This document shows, one piece after another, positions 6,597-10,030 of a DNA stretch of 10,030 bases (position 1 is the first letter of the stretch; every line of letters starts with the position of its first letter). A program made the translations under genes and the position numbers. Location: positions 1 through 10,030 of the forward strand of contig NZOY01000011.1 of NCBI GenBank assembly GCA_002695445.1, written 5' to 3'. The stretch comes from Flavobacteriaceae bacterium (lineage in GTDB: Bacteria; Bacteroidota; Bacteroidia; Flavobacteriales; Flavobacteriaceae). The notes below the pieces were generated by a model. That model was not told the origin of the DNA, did no database searches, and saw only the letters and a program-made list of their open reading frames with translations.

Positions 6597-7178
6597 ATGA
6601 AGACTTATTTGGTAATTATTCATATATGCATAATTGTTGTATCTAACATCCTAGTGTCGATTCCTATTGACTTTTATGGTTTTAAAATTACTTGGGCAGC
6701 ATTTAGCTTTCCATTGGTAATAGTAACTACTGACTTGACGACAAGATTACTTGGTAAGTCCGTTGCACAAAACATAATTGGTTATTCTTTTCCATTTGCA
6801 ATTTTATCGTCAATAATTCTTCTATATCTTAATGATAATCCAGTTTCCGTATCAGTGAGAATTGGTATAGCTAGCGGAATTGCTTATGCAATAGGAATAT
6901 TGATAGATATAAATGCATTTCAATTTATACGAGAGAAGTATTCTAACTGGTGGATTGCTCCAGCCTTATCAACAATAATTTCAAATATTATAGATTCATA
7001 CACCTTTTTTTTTAGTGCGTTTTATAATTCTGAAGATCTATATATGGCAAAAAATTGGTTAGAGATTTGTGGTACACAAACATTAATTAAAATTATCATT
7101 GGATTTATATTCTTTCTGCCCATATATGGACTTTTACTTAATATTTTTTTAAATAAAATTCAGAGTAAAAAAAAGTAG
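6597..7178 (+). CDS. yhhQ: YhhQ/VUT-family queuosine precursor transporter
   Basis: A 193-residue polytopic inner-membrane protein with about six hydrophobic segments. It lines up by memory along nearly its whole length with E. coli YhhQ, which imports the 7-deazaguanine bases preQ0 and preQ1. Shared marks are SNILVSIP (16-23), TWAAFSFP followed by TTDLTTRLLG (32-53), the aspartate in LIDINAF (102-108), WWIAPALST (118-126), a serine-aspartate pair in NIIDSYTFFF (130-139) and FFLPIYGLLLN (172-182). It is shorter than the E. coli protein mainly at both ends and in one loop. It follows the phosphoribosyltransferase gene by 29 nt and is probably in one transcript with it. No preQ1 riboswitch is visible upstream. 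Imported bases would feed tRNA queuosine modification or, less likely, another 7-deazaguanine use. Confidence 0.92.
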   Translation: MKTYLVIIHICIIVVSNILVSIPIDFYGFKITWAAFSFPLVIVTTDLTTRLLGKSVAQNIIGYSFPFAILSSIILLYLNDNPVSVSVRIGIASGIAYAIGILIDINAFQFIREKYSNWWIAPALSTIISNIIDSYTFFFSAFYNSEDLYMAKNWLEICGTQTLIKIIIGFIFFLPIYGLLLNIFLNKIQSKKK

Positions 7179-7180
7179 AA

Positions 7181-7196
7181 TTTTTGAATTCAAAAA
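7181..7196. repeat. Perfect 16-nt palindrome after yhhQ
   Basis: TTTTTGAATTCAAAAA is self-complementary and begins 2 nt after the yhhQ stop codon. Read as RNA it gives a weak A/U stem without a proper loop, so it is a poor terminator; it could be a protein-binding site or chance in AT-rich DNA. The rest of the 119-nt gap to the next gene shows no clear promoter. Confidence 0.45.
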
Positions 7197-7297
7197 AGGA
7201 AAATCCAATATTGTATTTTAGATTAAATTCTTGAGCCTAAAAAACTAAGTATCTTAAACTCCGCTATATATTTTTAATTTAGTATCAATATCAACAT

Positions 7298-8644
7298 ATG
7301 AATATGAAAAAATTTAATTTACTATTATCTATTGTTCTCATATCAACTTGTTCTGATCAAAAAAAATTGGATTCTAATGCCCGTAAAGATGTAAACTTAA
7401 AATACGAGGAATATAGCCCAATAGGGGACGAAATAATAGTATCGAGAGCTAACTATCTAAATAAACTAGAGGGTTTTTGGCTTGCACAATGTATTGCAAA
7501 TTGGACTGGACTAGTAACTGAGAATGATAAAATAGGGAATATTGGGGAATTTAAGACAGGGGATTTTTATACACGAGACGATTGGGGTAAGAAAGATGAA
7601 CACAACTTACGGGGGAAAAGTACTGATCAATATATAGACTTTGTTTTTGAGGGAGAGGATGGAATTTGGGGAGCAGACGACGATACTGATATTGAGTATA
7701 TGTATCAACACTTAGTTTACACAAATAAAGTTTCAAAATTAAGCGGAGATCAAATTCGTGATGGATGGCTAAAGCATATAAAACACGAAGAACAAAACTA
7801 TCTATGGGTTTCAAACCAGAGAGCTCTAGACTTAATGCTCGATGGTGAGAGACCTCCTGATACGAGTGATCCCATAAAAAATCCTGATTTTGATATGATT
7901 GATGCTCAATTAACTACTGAGATTTTTGGGTTTTACTCACCTGGTAGACCTGATTTTGCCATTGAAATGGCAGACCTTCCGATTCGAACAACTGGAAGAT
8001 ATAATGCAGAATGGATATCCAAATTTTATGTCTCTATGTATTCTCTAGCAGCTATTGCTGATCCAAATCTCAGCATTAAAGAAAATTTATTAATCATTGC
8101 AGAAAAATCTAGAAATCAGCTTCCAAGTGACTCATATGCTTCAAAAATGTATGATTTCGTTAAGAGTCAATATGATGATGGACTTGCATGGGAAACAATA
8201 AGAGATAATGTATATATAAGATATCAAGTAGAGGAAAAAGATGGTTACGATATAACTTCAAGAAATTTGAATTGTAATGGATGTTTTGCAGCTGGAATAA
8301 ATTTTGCTGCAAGTCTAGTCAGTTTATTTGCAGGTGAGGGTGATTTAAAAGAAACTATAAAAATGGGATCTCTTATGGGTTGGGATTCTGATAATCCCAC
8401 AGCTACATGGGGAGGTCTTATTGGTTTTATGATTGGTAAAGATGGTGTTGAAAAAGCTTTCAATAGAAGTTTCTCGGAGGAATACAATATTCATAGAACT
8501 AGACAGAATTTTCCAAAAGGAGTTGATAATTTTTCAAACATGGCAGATATAGGAGTATTTATTACCGATAGGGTTGTTCAGGAGGATCTTGGAGGCGGAA
8601 TAGACTTAAAAAAAAATTTATGGTACATACCCAGATTAAATTAA
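7298..8644 (+). CDS. Exported ADP-ribosylglycohydrolase-family protein, probable lipoprotein
   Basis: A 448-residue protein. The N-terminus (KKFNLLLSIVLISTCSDQ) is a short hydrophobic signal ending in a lipobox-like ISTC with Cys18; Thr before the Cys is less usual, so lipidation is probable, not certain. The mature part is an ADP-ribosylglycohydrolase-type (PF03747) domain. It contains LEGFWLAQCIANWTGLV (57-73), an acidic ADDDTDIEYM at 126-135 corresponding to the first metal-binding motif, and GWDSDNPTATWGG at 361-373 corresponding to the second. Classical members hydrolyse the glycosidic bond to ADP-ribose using two Mg ions. This exported subgroup has no substrate known to me. A start at the internal ATG 7304 would remove two residues only. 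It lies 119 nt after yhhQ on the same strand, so it may have its own promoter. Confidence 0.87.
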   Translation: MNMKKFNLLLSIVLISTCSDQKKLDSNARKDVNLKYEEYSPIGDEIIVSRANYLNKLEGFWLAQCIANWTGLVTENDKIGNIGEFKTGDFYTRDDWGKKDEHNLRGKSTDQYIDFVFEGEDGIWGADDDTDIEYMYQHLVYTNKVSKLSGDQIRDGWLKHIKHEEQNYLWVSNQRALDLMLDGERPPDTSDPIKNPDFDMIDAQLTTEIFGFYSPGRPDFAIEMADLPIRTTGRYNAEWISKFYVSMYSLAAIADPNLSIKENLLIIAEKSRNQLPSDSYASKMYDFVKSQYDDGLAWETIRDNVYIRYQVEEKDGYDITSRNLNCNGCFAAGINFAASLVSLFAGEGDLKETIKMGSLMGWDSDNPTATWGGLIGFMIGKDGVEKAFNRSFSEEYNIHRTRQNFPKGVDNFSNMADIGVFITDRVVQEDLGGGIDLKKNLWYIPRLN

Positions 8645-8764
8645 ATTTTTTGAAGTTTTAATTAAAAAATAAATTCAAATGTATAACAACCAAATCGTTT
8701 TGATAATTAAGGTATATCAGCTTTAATTTTTAGAACAGATAATTTGCAGTTATTACTAATTTTT

Positions 8765-8791
8765 AACTCAATGTTAAAAGCAGAGTTTTTT
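8765..8791 (+). terminator. Weak possible terminator after the glycohydrolase gene
   Basis: AACTC at 8765-8769 pairs with GAGTT at 8783-8787 across a 13-nt loop, and the T tract runs to 8791. The stem is only 5 bp and sits 120 nt after the stop codon, so it is a weak candidate. The 167-nt space between this gene and the convergent methyltransferase holds nothing else that I can support. Confidence 0.25.
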
Positions 8792-8811
8792 ATAGCTATT
8801 AATGATCAAAA

Positions 8812-9678
8812 TTAGCTTCTATTTAAAATTAATAAACCAGTTTTACAGTCCAAAGAGTGAAAGTCATTAGGATAATTATTTTTATGAACCTTAAAAAGAG
8901 CTAAAATCAGATAATAAATATAAAAAGGAGTGTATGGCCATTTAAGCTTTTGGTACGCGTAGTTTCTATCAAAAAGAAAAATTTCAGAATTTATTTTTGT
9001 TTCAAAATCATTTTTAGAAAAGTGGTGTTCAATAAACTTAGCTGGCCTGCAAACTTTAACATTATATTGGTCAAACTGTGTCCTAAGAGCAGCCCCTAAG
9101 GTTGGAATTATAAAACTAAATATAATTATTGAATTTTGGTGACTAATTAATTTTAGTTCTTTTGTAAGAGGAATTAGGTCTTCACAAAATTCAATACACC
9201 CTCTTAACATTATTATGTCAAATTTTTCATTTTTTAAGACTGATGAAAGTTTGTCAACATTTATGTCATACTCAAATGAATTTATTTTAAGAGTTTTTTT
9301 ACTGAAATTAACTGCATCTTTTGAATATTCTGTATTTGTGACACTTTTAGCACCAAACTTTAAAAATTGTTTTACAAACACACCGTTTCCACCACTTATG
9401 TCTAGAATAGTTTTTCCGTTAAAATCAATACCATATCGCTTGAGTATATTAGAAAAAGCGTTGGCCCGATCTGTTTGTACACTAATATCTTTCTTTGACA
9501 CAAAATATTCGTAGATAATTGAGGGATCTTTCTCAATTTCTTTATTCCTAGATAGAATATTAAATTTTTTTGAAAAAAACGATAAGAAACTTAATGGATA
9601 TTTTTTTCTTGATTTTATAGTTGTAACACCATTTGAAAGATTATAATTCCAATTATGCTTATAGGTTTTAATTTTCAT
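8812..9678 (-). CDS. Class I SAM-dependent methyltransferase
   Basis: A 288-residue soluble protein with a Rossmann methyltransferase core in its middle. Motif I is ILDISGGNG at 91-99 (glycine-rich SAM loop), the acidic residue ending strand 2 is E117 in NTEYS, and FDIIMLRGCIEF at 153-164 matches the motif IV region. The first 85 residues are basic and hydrophilic, with a recurrent FSKK pattern. The last 50 residues contain an aromatic stretch, YTPFYIYYLILALFKV, which could contact a membrane or a lipid-linked acceptor. This layout resembles methyltransferases that modify glycans or lipids, but the acceptor cannot be named. The gene stands alone, convergent with the glycohydrolase gene and divergent from the next one. 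It is very AT-rich with poorly conserved neighbours, as in surface-polysaccharide or accessory regions. Confidence 0.85.
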   Translation of the reverse strand: MKIKTYKHNWNYNLSNGVTTIKSRKKYPLSFLSFFSKKFNILSRNKEIEKDPSIIYEYFVSKKDISVQTDRANAFSNILKRYGIDFNGKTILDISGGNGVFVKQFLKFGAKSVTNTEYSKDAVNFSKKTLKINSFEYDINVDKLSSVLKNEKFDIIMLRGCIEFCEDLIPLTKELKLISHQNSIIIFSFIIPTLGAALRTQFDQYNVKVCRPAKFIEHHFSKNDFETKINSEIFLFDRNYAYQKLKWPYTPFYIYYLILALFKVHKNNYPNDFHSLDCKTGLLILNRS

Positions 9679-9794
9679 TTTAAACTAGAAATTAATTGCA
9701 CTTAAAAGTATTAAATAATAAGTAAAAATTAAATTTAGCTAATTCTAGGAAACAGTTGCGATAAATTTTACATTTAGTGTTAGAGTCAAATATT

Positions 9795-10030
9795 ATGAGA
9801 AATTTTAATCTTTTCACATTGATTTTTTTGTCAAGTTTAACTAGTGCTCAGAATATTCAAGAATCAATCTCGTCTAGTTATAGCCTTATTTAGCAAAAAG
9901 TACTCCAAGAATCATCAGAATTTGACGATAGAATCAAAAGATTGTCTTTTGGCTTTAAAGTTGGTATTCCCAATATAGCTTCATTGGGTCTACAATATAA
10001 CCTTCCAATATTTAATAATCATTTAGCACC
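9795..10030 (+). pseudogene. 5' part of an outer-membrane beta-barrel protein gene with an in-frame TAG
   Basis: Starting at ATG 9795-9797 the frame encodes a good Sec signal peptide (MRNFNLFTLIFLSSLTSAQ, cleavage after SA). It then reads about 13 residues and meets TAG at 9891-9893 (codon 33). After the stop the same frame continues without interruption to the window edge. Its translation includes LSFGFKVGIPNIASLGLQYN and then a proline-containing segment ending NNHLAP, which matches the first strands of Bacteroidota outer-membrane barrel proteins. No ATG occurs after the stop within the window, so a simple downstream restart is not visible and would lack the signal peptide. It is either a recently broken gene, a sequencing error at one base or, less likely, a read-through case. 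The rest lies beyond the right edge. Confidence 0.7.

Noticed and set aside
7551..8487. Open - strand frames of 87 and 80 codons opposite the glycohydrolase gene
   Set aside because: The + strand carries both metal-binding motifs of the family across this stretch, so these are shadows.
9215..9514. Open + strand frame of 99 codons opposite the SAM methyltransferase
   Set aside because: The - strand encodes the SAM-binding motif I here; the + frame has no recognisable feature.
1..10030. Mobile element, CRISPR array or defence island
   Set aside because: No transposase, integrase, terminal inverted repeats, regularly spaced repeats or known defence domains are visible on either strand.

Overview
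The window is AT-rich DNA from a member of the Bacteroidota, most likely a flavobacterium. Three things point there: an ABC operon of the GldA/GldF/GldG type, start codons with A/T-rich leaders and no clear Shine-Dalgarno sequence, and a promoter fitting the Bacteroidota TTTG/TAnnTTTG pattern. Two outer-membrane-protein fragments of Bacteroidota style lie at the edges.

Left edge (1-451, + strand): the C-terminal part of a probable outer-membrane beta-barrel protein, then a tRNA with a CAT anticodon and encoded CCA, then a strong intrinsic terminator.

Left-centre (563-5228, - strand): a compact operon read right to left. It encodes a small secreted protein of unknown function, a GldA-like ABC ATPase, a GldF-like ABC-2 permease, a membrane-anchored GldG-family auxiliary protein and a DUF4340 membrane-anchored protein. 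Spacings are 38, 2, 50 and 19 nt. The last four make a complete Gld-type ABC complex acting at the cytoplasmic membrane. Whether it is the gliding-motility transporter or a paralogue cannot be settled here, and the DUF4340 partner leans towards the paralogue.

Centre (5208-5604): mostly non-coding, with one doubtful small basic ORF and a good promoter firing rightwards.

Right-centre (5605-8644, + strand): an isoprenylcysteine-methyltransferase-like membrane protein, a purine-type phosphoribosyltransferase, a clear YhhQ queuosine-precursor transporter, and an ADP-ribosylglycohydrolase-family protein with a probable lipoprotein signal. The phosphoribosyltransferase and transporter genes are 29 nt apart and look like a base-salvage pair. 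The glycohydrolase could supply free base outside the membrane, but that link is speculative.

Right edge (8812-10030): a class I SAM methyltransferase on the - strand, then the start of an outer-membrane-protein gene on the + strand with an in-frame TAG at codon 33. Much of the DNA right of about 5.3 kb is visibly more AT-rich than the ABC operon, which may reflect accessory or imported DNA. I see no insertion sequence, CRISPR array, integrase or phage gene. The most interesting candidate system is the phosphoribosyltransferase/YhhQ/glycohydrolase run.
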